A DNA stretch of 5,080 bases from CAVVWJ01 sp965652025. GTDB taxonomy: Bacteria > Gemmatimonadota > Gemmatimonadetes > Gemmatimonadales > GWC2-71-9. The notes below the pieces were generated by a model. That model saw only the letters and a list, made by a program, of their open reading frames with translations. It did not search any database and had not been told where the DNA came from. The position numbers and the translations under genes are program-made. Positions 1-5,080 of this stretch are shown one piece after another. Numbering within the stretch: the stretch's first letter is position 1; each line of letters starts with the position of its first letter. The DNA lies in the NCBI GenBank assembly GCA_965652025.1, contig CBFGTM010000117.1:1-5080 (forward strand), read 5' to 3'.

Positions 1-2447
1 GGGCAGTATGGCAGCTTACTGAAAGGGAATGCGCCCAGGGCCGGATCAGCGAGGCCGTTCGGTGGGCACGCCGGGGAGTCGAGCTCTCCCCCTACGATGA
101 AGATGGACTCCGGCGGTTATTGGGTCTTCTGTTTGAGGCAGGGGACCGGGCGGGGGCCGTTCTGGCCTATGACCAGTTCGCCCAGCGGCTCTCGGCCGAC
201 CTGGAGCTCGAACCCTCGGCCGATACCCTGACGCTGGTCGACTCCATCCGGAACCACAGGAAAGGGCCCTCTGTAAAGACGCCACCGCCTCCCCCGGTTC
301 GCCAAACTGCCTCCGATACCCCGCCGGACAAAAACCGAGAAGTAGCCCAGTCGGCAGGCCAGGAGCGATCGCCCCATAGCCGAAGACGTTTAGTGTCGAT
401 GAGCCTCCTGTTCATCGGGACTGCCGCGGCCCTCGGCGTATTTGTTTCGAGCTACGGCTCTCGGCCAATACCCAAGGCTCCCGCTATTCCTGGCGCCATT
501 GCCATCCTCCCGTTTGAGTACCGGGGTAATCCGGAACTGAGTTATCTCGCTGAGGGAATGGTCGATCTTCTCAGCACGAAGCTGGATGGGGCACCAGGAC
601 TCCGTACCATAAATCAGCGAGCATTGGTCCAGTTCGTCGACGGTGAACGGGGTGGGAACGATCTGGACCGAGGACAACGCGCAGCCGAGCACTTTGGCGC
701 CGATCGTTTCGTGCTCGGGAGTATCTTCGAGGCAGGACAGCGGCTGGCTGTCAGAGCCACGCTCTATGATTCAAAGCATGGCTCCCAAGGCTCAGTCGAA
801 GCGTCGGGAGTCCCTCCAGCCGAGATCTTCGAGGTCGCCGACCGGCTTGCCCGGCACATTCTCTCGGAGGTTCAGGACCGTCCTCTCGAACTTGCCCGGG
901 TCGCCGACCAGGCCACGTCCTCGCTTCCTGCGCTGAAGGCGTACATCGAGGGAGAGCGGGAGATCCGAAGCGGTCGGTCGCCCCAAGCCCTTGATGCCTT
1001 CCAGCGCGCTGTCCAGCTCGACAGTGCCTTTGCCCTCGCGCACTACCGTTTGGCATTTTTTAGTCTCGTTGAGCCACCTCTGGAGCACCTCGAGCAGGCG
1101 CGGCGTTACAGTGGAAGTCTAGGTGAGCACCAGCGCGTGCTCATCGAGGCGTCGATCGCGTTCTTCCAAGGGGATCTCAAGCAGGCTGATAGCCTGTACC
1201 GCCGGATTCTGGACGTTCACCCCGACGATATCGAATCCTGGTTTATGCTGGCCCATGTGATCGGTGACTGGGGCTACCTGAGTGGTTATGACTGGGTCGA
1301 CGCGCGCGAGGCGTACGAGCAGGTGCTGCGACTGGACCCGCGAAATGCCGGGGCGCTCTTTTGGCTCGCCGCTTACGCGGCCAGAGACCGCCGACTGGCT
1401 GACCTCGACACCCTCACCGAGCGATTCCTCCAGCCGCAGCCCGACCCCATTGATGCCGGCAACCTCGAAGGACAGCGGGCCGCTGCGCGGGGAGACAGCG
1501 CCGGGCTGGAGCGGTTCATCGCCGTCCTGCGAAGCCGTCCCGACGAGACGGCCCGGTTAGGTGCGGGCATTGTCACCTGGACGACCGGGGACCTGGTTAC
1601 CGGGCGGCGGCTCTGGCGTCTCATCACTGAGCCAAACCGGTCGAGTGGGATGCGGGTGCTGGCTCGGACGACCCTCGCAAAGATCGAGCTCACCAATGGG
1701 CGGTGGAGGGTCGCGAGCGCCGAGCTCGACAGCGCCGCACGGCTTGACCCCGGCACCGCGCTGGAGCATCGGGTCTACTATGCGCTCACCTACTTTCTGA
1801 ATCTGCCGCGAGCCGAGCTGGTGGCGCTACGGGACTCACTCGAGCGCTGGAACCCGGCCACGGCGAGTCGAGCGCGGGATGGGCCCGCCGTGGTGCACCG
1901 CTCGGTGCGTCGGTCTCTCAAGGCCTATCTGCTCGGAATGGTGAACGCGCGGCTCGGCGATGACGGGGCGGCGCTGCAATATGCCTCCGAGCTGGAGCGG
2001 GCGGACAGCTCCACATCCGCGGGTGTTTTCGCGATCGGTCAGGCGAAAGTGGTGCGCGCGGAGATTGCCTGGAGGCGCGGACGAGCAGAGGAGGCACTCG
2101 CGACACTGGAGCAGGCGGGGTTCTGGACCCATTACCCAGTGGATCTTACGAGTGACTCGCCGTTTGACAACCACCTCCATGAGCGGTTCGCCCGCGCGGA
2201 GCTGCTCTACCAGTTGCGGCGGATGGATGAGGCGCAGCGCTGGTATCGCTCCCTTACCTACGACCTCCTCTACAACGCTCCGTCACATTATCGGCTGGCT
2301 CAGATCTACCAGGCGCGTGGCGACCCGCAGGCGGCGACGCAGCACTATATGAAATTCGTGGAGACCTGGCGCGACTGCGACCCGATGCTGCGGGCCAAGC
2401 TGCAGGAGGCAGAGCTCGAGCTGGCCCGTTTGCGCGAACGGGAGTAG
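1..2447 (+). CDS. Membrane-anchored BTAD / TolB-like / TPR regulator, 5' partial
   Basis: The frame is open from the first complete codon (base 3) to the TAG at 2445-2447, giving 814 visible residues, so the true start lies before the window. Numbering the visible residues: 1 to about 83 match a bacterial transcriptional activator domain (BTAD, an alpha-helical TPR-like fold; note RISEAVRWARRGVELSPYDE and AYDQFAQRLSADLELEP). About 88-128 is a Pro/charged linker with PPPPP. About 130-150 is one hydrophobic segment after an RRR stop (LVSMSLLFIGTAAALGVFV), a likely transmembrane helix. About 162-295 is a TolB/FlgO-like domain starting AIAILPFEY and containing YLAEGMVDLLSTKL. From about 310 to the end is a series of TPR-like helical hairpins (near 310-343, 384-417, 432-465, and again at about 644-790). 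In known relatives a winged-helix DNA-binding domain precedes BTAD, which would make this a one-component, membrane-tethered regulator with a periplasmic sensor. That domain is not visible here. The ligand and target genes cannot be told from the sequence. Confidence 0.9.
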   Translation, partial: AVWQLTERECAQGRISEAVRWARRGVELSPYDEDGLRRLLGLLFEAGDRAGAVLAYDQFAQRLSADLELEPSADTLTLVDSIRNHRKGPSVKTPPPPPVRQTASDTPPDKNREVAQSAGQERSPHSRRRLVSMSLLFIGTAAALGVFVSSYGSRPIPKAPAIPGAIAILPFEYRGNPELSYLAEGMVDLLSTKLDGAPGLRTINQRALVQFVDGERGGNDLDRGQRAAEHFGADRFVLGSIFEAGQRLAVRATLYDSKHGSQGSVEASGVPPAEIFEVADRLARHILSEVQDRPLELARVADQATSSLPALKAYIEGEREIRSGRSPQALDAFQRAVQLDSAFALAHYRLAFFSLVEPPLEHLEQARRYSGSLGEHQRVLIEASIAFFQGDLKQADSLYRRILDVHPDDIESWFMLAHVIGDWGYLSGYDWVDAREAYEQVLRLDPRNAGALFWLAAYAARDRRLADLDTLTERFLQPQPDPIDAGNLEGQRAAARGDSAGLERFIAVLRSRPDETARLGAGIVTWTTGDLVTGRRLWRLITEPNRSSGMRVLARTTLAKIELTNGRWRVASAELDSAARLDPGTALEHRVYYALTYFLNLPRAELVALRDSLERWNPATASRARDGPAVVHRSVRRSLKAYLLGMVNARLGDDGAALQYASELERADSSTSAGVFAIGQAKVVRAEIAWRRGRAEEALATLEQAGFWTHYPVDLTSDSPFDNHLHERFARAELLYQLRRMDEAQRWYRSLTYDLLYNAPSHYRLAQIYQARGDPQAATQHYMKFVETWRDCDPMLRAKLQEAELELARLRERE
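390..452 (+). other. Predicted transmembrane helix of the BTAD/TPR regulator
   Basis: These 21 codons encode an uncharged stretch (LVSMSLLFIGTAAALGVFVSS) directly after SRRR. The basic residues on the N-terminal side agree with the BTAD part being cytoplasmic and the TolB-like/TPR part periplasmic (positive-inside rule). It is the only clear membrane segment in the visible protein. Confidence 0.75.
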
Positions 2448-2451
2448 CACA

Positions 2452-2485
2452 TCCGCCGCCGACAGTCCGGACCATCGGCGGCGGA
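2452..2485. terminator. Inverted repeat between convergent genes, probable bidirectional terminator
   Basis: The arms TCCGCCGCCGA (2452-2462) and TCGGCGGCGGA (2475-2485) are perfect reverse complements over 11 bp, with a 12-base loop. The loop itself holds the palindrome GTCCGGAC (2465-2472). The structure starts 5 bases after the regulator's TAG and ends 8 bases before the stop codon of the minus-strand gene, so it can serve both transcripts. There is no T-run on either side, so it is not a textbook intrinsic terminator. A barrier or 3'-end protecting role is also possible. Confidence 0.65.
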
Positions 2486-2493
2486 CGGCCGCC

Positions 2494-3195
2494 TCACGCT
2501 GCGGGCCTCACCTCTCCTCCTGCCGGCGGCCCTCCCTCCGGCTCCGGCTCCGTCCCCGGCCGGGCCGGCGTGCCCAGCACCGTACTCGCACCGATCCACG
2601 AGCCCAATAGCTGACCATCCTCGGCAAACCGCTGCCGGTTCCGGCCGTCCATCACCCGCACGCTCCGGAAGATCTCCTTCGACACGGTCCGAAGCTCCCG
2701 GGTGGCGCCGATATGCGCCCCGCGTCCGGCCATCCCCAGTGCGACTGCCTCGTCGAATTGGTCGAGCTGCTGAACCAACTGGTCCAGCACCGACTGGGAG
2801 AGGCCGTACTTCACCAGCACCTCCCGGTGCTCCTGCGCCGCGCTCGCCATGCCCCGCGCCGCGGTTCGGAACGCCAGGAACGTCGACGCACCCGGCCTGA
2901 ACCGGAACGTCTTCCCCAGCTCGTGCTCCTCTCGCGCGGCCGCCCGGCCCACCTCGGCCAGGTGCGCGATCGGCACGGCCAGCATCGCCCGGCGCAGCTC
3001 CTCCTTCCGGGCCGACGCCGCGCGGACCTGAATCAGCCCGTTTCGCTGGGCCGCTGCGGTCTCGTTCGCCCGCGCGATCAGCTGCTCCAGCCTGGCGACC
3101 ACACTGGTCGTGCCCGGCTCCGAGTCGGGATGCGCGCGGCTGAACTCCAGCGCGCGCGTCCCCATCTCGATTCTCCGTCGAGACTGCGCATTCAT
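2494..3195 (-). CDS. Conserved-type alpha-helical hypothetical protein, 233 aa
   Basis: The protein begins MNAQSRRRIEMGTRALEFSR and is rich in Ala, Glu, Arg and Leu with few prolines until the end, so it should be almost all helical. Residues about 31-130 look like long amphipathic helices, possibly coiled coil. The last 25 residues are a disordered Pro/Glu/Gly tail (TPARPGTEPEPEGGPPAGG). There is no signal peptide, membrane segment or catalytic motif that I can see. The frame stays open upstream to 3402, but the start at 3193-3195 is preferred because AGGAGG sits five bases before this ATG, and the extra 69 residues are Ser/Arg-rich low-complexity sequence. The opening words resemble an uncharacterised family that I associate with Gemmatimonadota and Acidobacteriota. 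This is from memory and unchecked. The function is unknown, and the gene converges with the regulator gene. Confidence 0.82.
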   Translation of the reverse strand: MNAQSRRRIEMGTRALEFSRAHPDSEPGTTSVVARLEQLIARANETAAAQRNGLIQVRAASARKEELRRAMLAVPIAHLAEVGRAAAREEHELGKTFRFRPGASTFLAFRTAARGMASAAQEHREVLVKYGLSQSVLDQLVQQLDQFDEAVALGMAGRGAHIGATRELRTVSKEIFRSVRVMDGRNRQRFAEDGQLLGSWIGASTVLGTPARPGTEPEPEGGPPAGGEVRPAA

Positions 3196-3200
3196 ACCTT

Positions 3201-3206
3201 CCTCCT
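3201..3206 (-). promoter_or_regulatory. Shine-Dalgarno AGGAGG of the 233-aa helical protein
   Basis: On the minus strand AGGAGG is followed by AAGGT and then the ATG at 3195-3193. This near-perfect site at five-base spacing decides the start codon against the longer in-frame alternatives upstream. Confidence 0.85.
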
Positions 3207-3684
3207 GCTGTTTCGGCCGGAGGTGGCCGGGCATCCCGGCACTGGTTGATGAAGACGATCTTCGAAGAGAACCGCCACGCACCCGGCGCGCGTCGGTCGT
3301 ACTAATGGAAGAAGCATCAGGCATGCCAGCCATGGCACGCGCAGAAAAACTGTGGCGACTGAACGCGAGACTGTTCCGCTCGACCGAAGAGACGTTGCGC
3401 ACGCGCTCGCGCCTGTTCGGTCAGCCCGAAAGGTTCATCCGTTCAGATCCGGGAAGTAGCATCACCGATTCCGGCGGTTCGAACCGGCCGGGAGTACGTC
3501 GTGATCCGATCGCGTGCCCTCGCTAGCTCCCCAGCGGAATTCGAGATATTGTCGCCCGCGGTCGCGATGCTAGTTCCGCTGCGCGAGTTACCTTCCCGCC
3601 AAGCGGGCTGCGAATCCAACAGCCGCGCTTCCCCGTCCCGGTGCTTCCATTCCTTCACAGCTCCATCCATTCGCTCTGCATGAC
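3207..3684. other. Intergenic stretch with no convincing gene
   Basis: Short open frames exist on both strands, but none has a good ribosome binding site, a recognisable protein or a natural context. The stretch should hold the promoter of the 233-aa protein gene on the minus strand. I could not pick out a confident -35/-10 pair. It contains a 12-bp palindrome at 3475-3486, a small hairpin CCCGC/GCGGG at 3595-3607, and two isolated pieces related to the downstream 21-bp array (3450-3460 and 3507-3518). Confidence 0.6.
3475..3486. repeat. 12-bp perfect palindrome CGGTTCGAACCG
   Basis: The sequence is its own reverse complement. Allowing one unpaired G (3487), the symmetry extends through CCGG at 3471-3474 and CCGG at 3488-3491. 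It could be an operator for a dimeric repressor or a small cruciform. It lies about 280 bases upstream of the start of the minus-strand helical protein gene, far for an operator of that gene unless its leader is long. No function can be assigned. Confidence 0.4.
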
Positions 3685-3789
3685 GTCGCGATCGCGCAGC
3701 AGGAAGTCGCGATCGCGTGCCAGGCAGTGGCGATCGCGGGTCGGGAAGTAGCGATCACACCTCGGGAAGTCGCGATCGCCCCCCGGGAA
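3685..3789. repeat. Five-unit 21-bp tandem array carrying GCGATCGC
   Basis: Five head-to-tail units of exactly 21 bp begin at 3685, 3706, 3727, 3748 and 3769. Thirteen of the 21 columns are invariant. The conserved parts are GTnGCGATCnC at the front and CnGGnA at the back (usually CGGGAA), with a variable spacer at about positions 12-15. Four of five units contain the 8-bp palindrome GCGATCGC; unit 4 has GCGATCAC. GATC starts at 3690, 3711, 3732, 3753 and 3774. The copies differ by scattered substitutions without any insertion or deletion. No gene overlaps the array convincingly. It lies between the minus-strand barrel gene and the minus-strand helical gene. Confidence 0.92.
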
Positions 3790-3800
3790 CAGCGGCCGAA

Positions 3801-3818
3801 TGTCTCCTCGTGAGGACA
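3801..3818. repeat. Small imperfect inverted repeat
   Basis: TGTCTCCTC and GAGGACA face each other around GT, with two extra bases in the left arm. It lies just after the 21-bp array. It is short and could occur by chance, and no role is proposed. Confidence 0.3.
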
Positions 3819-3864
3819 CGGCTTGGAAACGCGCTGACACTACTGGGAGAAGGCGGGCCACAGA

Positions 3865-3949
3865 GGTGAGTGGTAAGGGGTAAGCGGGAGAACGAGTCAA
3901 CCTACATTTCTCGCAGTTCCCGCTCACCGCTCACTGCTTATCGCTCACC
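3865..3949 (-). repeat. Facing arrays of a degenerate heptamer forming a long hairpin
   Basis: The left arm (3865-3892) reads as heptamers GGTGAGT, GGTAAGG, GGTAAGC, GGGAGAA. The right arm reads on the minus strand as GGTGAGC, GATAAGC, AGTGAGC, GGTGAGC, then GGGAAC (3949 down to 3916). The arms are separated by about 22 bases. In a minus-strand RNA the inner two heptamers plus GGGAAC pair well, several apparent mismatches becoming G-U pairs. It starts 12 bases after the stop codon of the barrel gene, so it would lie in that mRNA's 3' end and may end or protect it. No U-run follows, so an intrinsic terminator is uncertain. Confidence 0.7.
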
Positions 3950-3961
3950 CCTACCTCAACC

Positions 3962-4594
3962 CTACGGATACCAGTTCGCCCCGAACCTGATCCGCGTCGT
4001 AGTGGTACTCTCCAGGCCCTGGGTGGTCTGCTTCTGCCCGTCGACCTTGATGTTTCCCATCTTCCCGGTCCCGATGCTGAGGCCCCCGTCGAGCGCGAGC
4101 TTCGGTGACACGAAGAGCTGCACCCCGCCGCTCGCCCCAGCCGCAAGGCCCGACAGCGAGAAATCCGAGCTGGTTCCGGCGTCGAAGTCGTCCAGCGTGG
4201 TGCTGAGGCTCCGGCGGCCGATCCAGGCGCCGACGTAGGGCAGCATCTTGCTGCCGGCAATGGGAAAGCTGAGCCTGGCGCCGGCTTCCAGATGGGTGAG
4301 ACCGAAGTCGCCCTCCAGGTCGAACGCGTCCACCGGCTGCTTGTTGATCTCCAAGCCGGCATAGGTCAGGAGTCGCGGCGTGACCCGGTAGCCCACTTCG
4401 ACCCCGGCTCCCAGCCCGCTGGAGGTCTTCACCTCGTTGAAGGCGTCGGTGACCGAGGTGCCGAGCGCCATGCTGGAGTGGCCGTTGAGCACCCAGCGGG
4501 ACGGGCGGGCGACGGGCTGCTGCTGCCGCTGCGCCTGGGCCGAGCCGGCCAGACCGAACGAGGCGGCGAGGACTGCGAGAATGAAGCGCTGCAT
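3962..4594 (-). CDS. Secreted outer-membrane beta-barrel-type protein, 210 aa
   Basis: Residues 1-21 form a Sec signal peptide: basic Arg3, hydrophobic core FILAVLAASFGLAG, and an AQA cleavage site before Gln22. The mature part alternates polar and hydrophobic residues in Gly- and aromatic-rich strands (GAGVEVGYRVTPRLLTYAGLEI, HLEAGARLSFPI, LPYVGAWIGRRSL, ASGGVQLFVSPKLALDGGLSIG), the pattern of a small 8-strand outer-membrane barrel such as OmpW/OmpX or the OmpA N-terminal domain. The last strand is TRIRFGANWYP, close to the usual aromatic C-terminal signal except for the final proline. The total length suits such a barrel. The start ATG at 4594 has AAAGGAG seven bases before it. It follows the upstream minus-strand exported protein after 66 bases, so cotranscription is likely. 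The exact family and role (structural, adhesion or small-molecule passage) are not evident. Confidence 0.85.
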   Translation of the reverse strand: MQRFILAVLAASFGLAGSAQAQRQQQPVARPSRWVLNGHSSMALGTSVTDAFNEVKTSSGLGAGVEVGYRVTPRLLTYAGLEINKQPVDAFDLEGDFGLTHLEAGARLSFPIAGSKMLPYVGAWIGRRSLSTTLDDFDAGTSSDFSLSGLAAGASGGVQLFVSPKLALDGGLSIGTGKMGNIKVDGQKQTTQGLESTTTTRIRFGANWYP

Positions 4595-4601
4595 GGTGGT
4601 A

Positions 4602-4608
4602 CTCCTTT
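4602..4608 (-). promoter_or_regulatory. Shine-Dalgarno AAAGGAG of the beta-barrel gene
   Basis: On the minus strand AAAGGAG precedes TACCACC and then the ATG at 4594-4592, a spacing of seven bases. Together with the signal peptide that begins at this ATG it fixes the start. Confidence 0.8.
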
Positions 4609-4660
4609 CAGTGGTTGTGAGTCGTGCAATCCTGGTGATCCCATCATTCCGAGGCCGTTC

Positions 4661-5080
4661 TCACCCCTGGCGCCGGAACGCGAACCACGTGTCCAACTCT
4701 CCGTCGCCGTCGAAGTCGTACTTGATCTGCACCATGTCTTTCAGCACGACGCCGTTGAACTGGTCGTCGTAGATTGCCGAGTAGAACGTGAGCGGAATCC
4801 CGCCCTCGGGCGTGACCGGCCCGGCCCCCTTGAACTCGCCTTCGTCGTCCATGCCGAAAGGCGTCTTGTCGTCGGTATAGCGCAGCTCCAGCGCAAAGGT
4901 CTGGAGCGCGTCCATGGTCAGCGTGGTCGCCTCGAAGCGGTACAGCCCGATCACCTCCCCATCAGGATTGCTGATGGTGACCAGCTGCCCCGGCTGCGAT
5001 TGGTTGATCTGCTCCAGCACGTAGCTGCCCTGCACCCCCTGGTTCTGCGGCGGCGGCGGGCCCGGATCGTTGGTGGGCGG
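4661..5080 (-). CDS. Probable exported protein or lipoprotein with a DxDGDG motif, 5' partial
   Basis: The frame is open from the window edge to the TGA at 4663-4661, giving 139 visible residues. A GTG at 5035 could be read as a start, but it has no ribosome site and the frame continues upstream into PPTNDPGPPPPQNQG, a Pro-rich linker of the kind that follows a signal peptide or lipobox. The remaining part looks all-beta (GSYVLEQINQ, QLVTISNPDGEVIGLYRF, LTFYSAIYDDQFNGVVL) and resembles the small lipocalin-like beta-sheet domains common in exported proteins of this type. This is a weak, memory-based likeness. Visible residues 122-130, DFDGDGELD, are an EF-hand or thrombospondin-3-like Ca2+-binding loop. 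The lone loop could also be a turn without calcium. The likely location is periplasm or envelope, in an operon with the downstream barrel gene. Confidence 0.75.
   Translation of the reverse strand, partial: PPTNDPGPPPPQNQGVQGSYVLEQINQSQPGQLVTISNPDGEVIGLYRFEATTLTMDALQTFALELRYTDDKTPFGMDDEGEFKGAGPVTPEGGIPLTFYSAIYDDQFNGVVLKDMVQIKYDFDGDGELDTWFAFRRQG

Noticed and set aside
3196..3402. N-terminal extension of the helical protein to a start at 3402
   Set aside because: The extra 69 residues are Ser/Arg-rich without recognisable character, and an excellent AGGAGG sits directly before the internal ATG at 3195.
3420..3495. Possible tRNA because GGTTCGAACC resembles a T-loop
   Set aside because: The bases flanking TTCGAAC do not form a five-pair T stem, and no acceptor, D or anticodon arms can be drawn around it.
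3305..3526. Plus-strand small open frame (MEEASGMPAMARAEKLWRL and onward)
   Set aside because: It has no ribosome site and no recognisable family, and the frame is simply the continuation of a shadow frame from the helical protein gene.
3443..3670. Minus-strand 75-codon open frame
   Set aside because: Its sequence is low in hydrophobic residues with no family likeness, and only a weak purine stretch precedes the ATG.
3685..3789. CRISPR array
   Set aside because: The units are 21 bp directly abutting, with only about four variable bases. There are no spacer-length unique segments and no cas genes.
4595..4660. Separate promoter for the barrel gene in the 66-base gap
   Set aside because: A TTGCAC could be a -35 element, but no matching -10 follows at the right distance, so cotranscription is simpler.
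5033..5035. GTG at 5035 as the start of the rightmost gene
   Set aside because: No ribosome site precedes it, and the frame continues to the window edge through a plausible Pro-rich linker.

Overview
The window is GC-rich bacterial DNA, most likely from a Gemmatimonadota member or a related soil lineage such as Acidobacteriota. That placement is an inference. It rests on the first gene, a BTAD, transmembrane, TolB-like and TPR regulator of a type strongly expanded in Gemmatimonadota, and on an alpha-helical hypothetical protein that resembles an uncharacterised family I associate with the same group. There is no rRNA or other marker gene to confirm it.

Layout: (1) 1-2447, plus strand: the 3' 814 codons of a large membrane-anchored regulator whose N-terminus, presumably a winged-helix DNA-binding domain, lies before the window. 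(2) 2452-2485: a perfect 11-bp inverted repeat between two convergent genes, a probable shared terminator. (3) 2494-3195, minus strand: a 233-residue helical protein of unknown function with a very clear Shine-Dalgarno sequence that fixes its start. (4) 3196-3961: 766 bases with no convincing gene. Its right half holds a five-unit, 21-bp tandem array built around the palindrome GCGATCGC, and then two facing arrays of a degenerate heptamer that fold into a long hairpin just behind the next gene. (5) 3962-4594, minus strand: a secreted outer-membrane beta-barrel-type protein. (6) 4661-5080, minus strand: the C-terminal part of a probable exported protein or lipoprotein, cut by the window edge and lying 66 bases upstream of the barrel gene in the same direction.

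Genes 5 and 6 probably form a small envelope operon read leftward and ending near the heptamer hairpin. Gene 3 is separately transcribed and meets the regulator gene tail to tail. I see no mobile element, CRISPR array, tRNA or rRNA. The protein genes are ordinary for such a genome. The most unusual part is the repeat-bearing intergenic region at 3450-3949.
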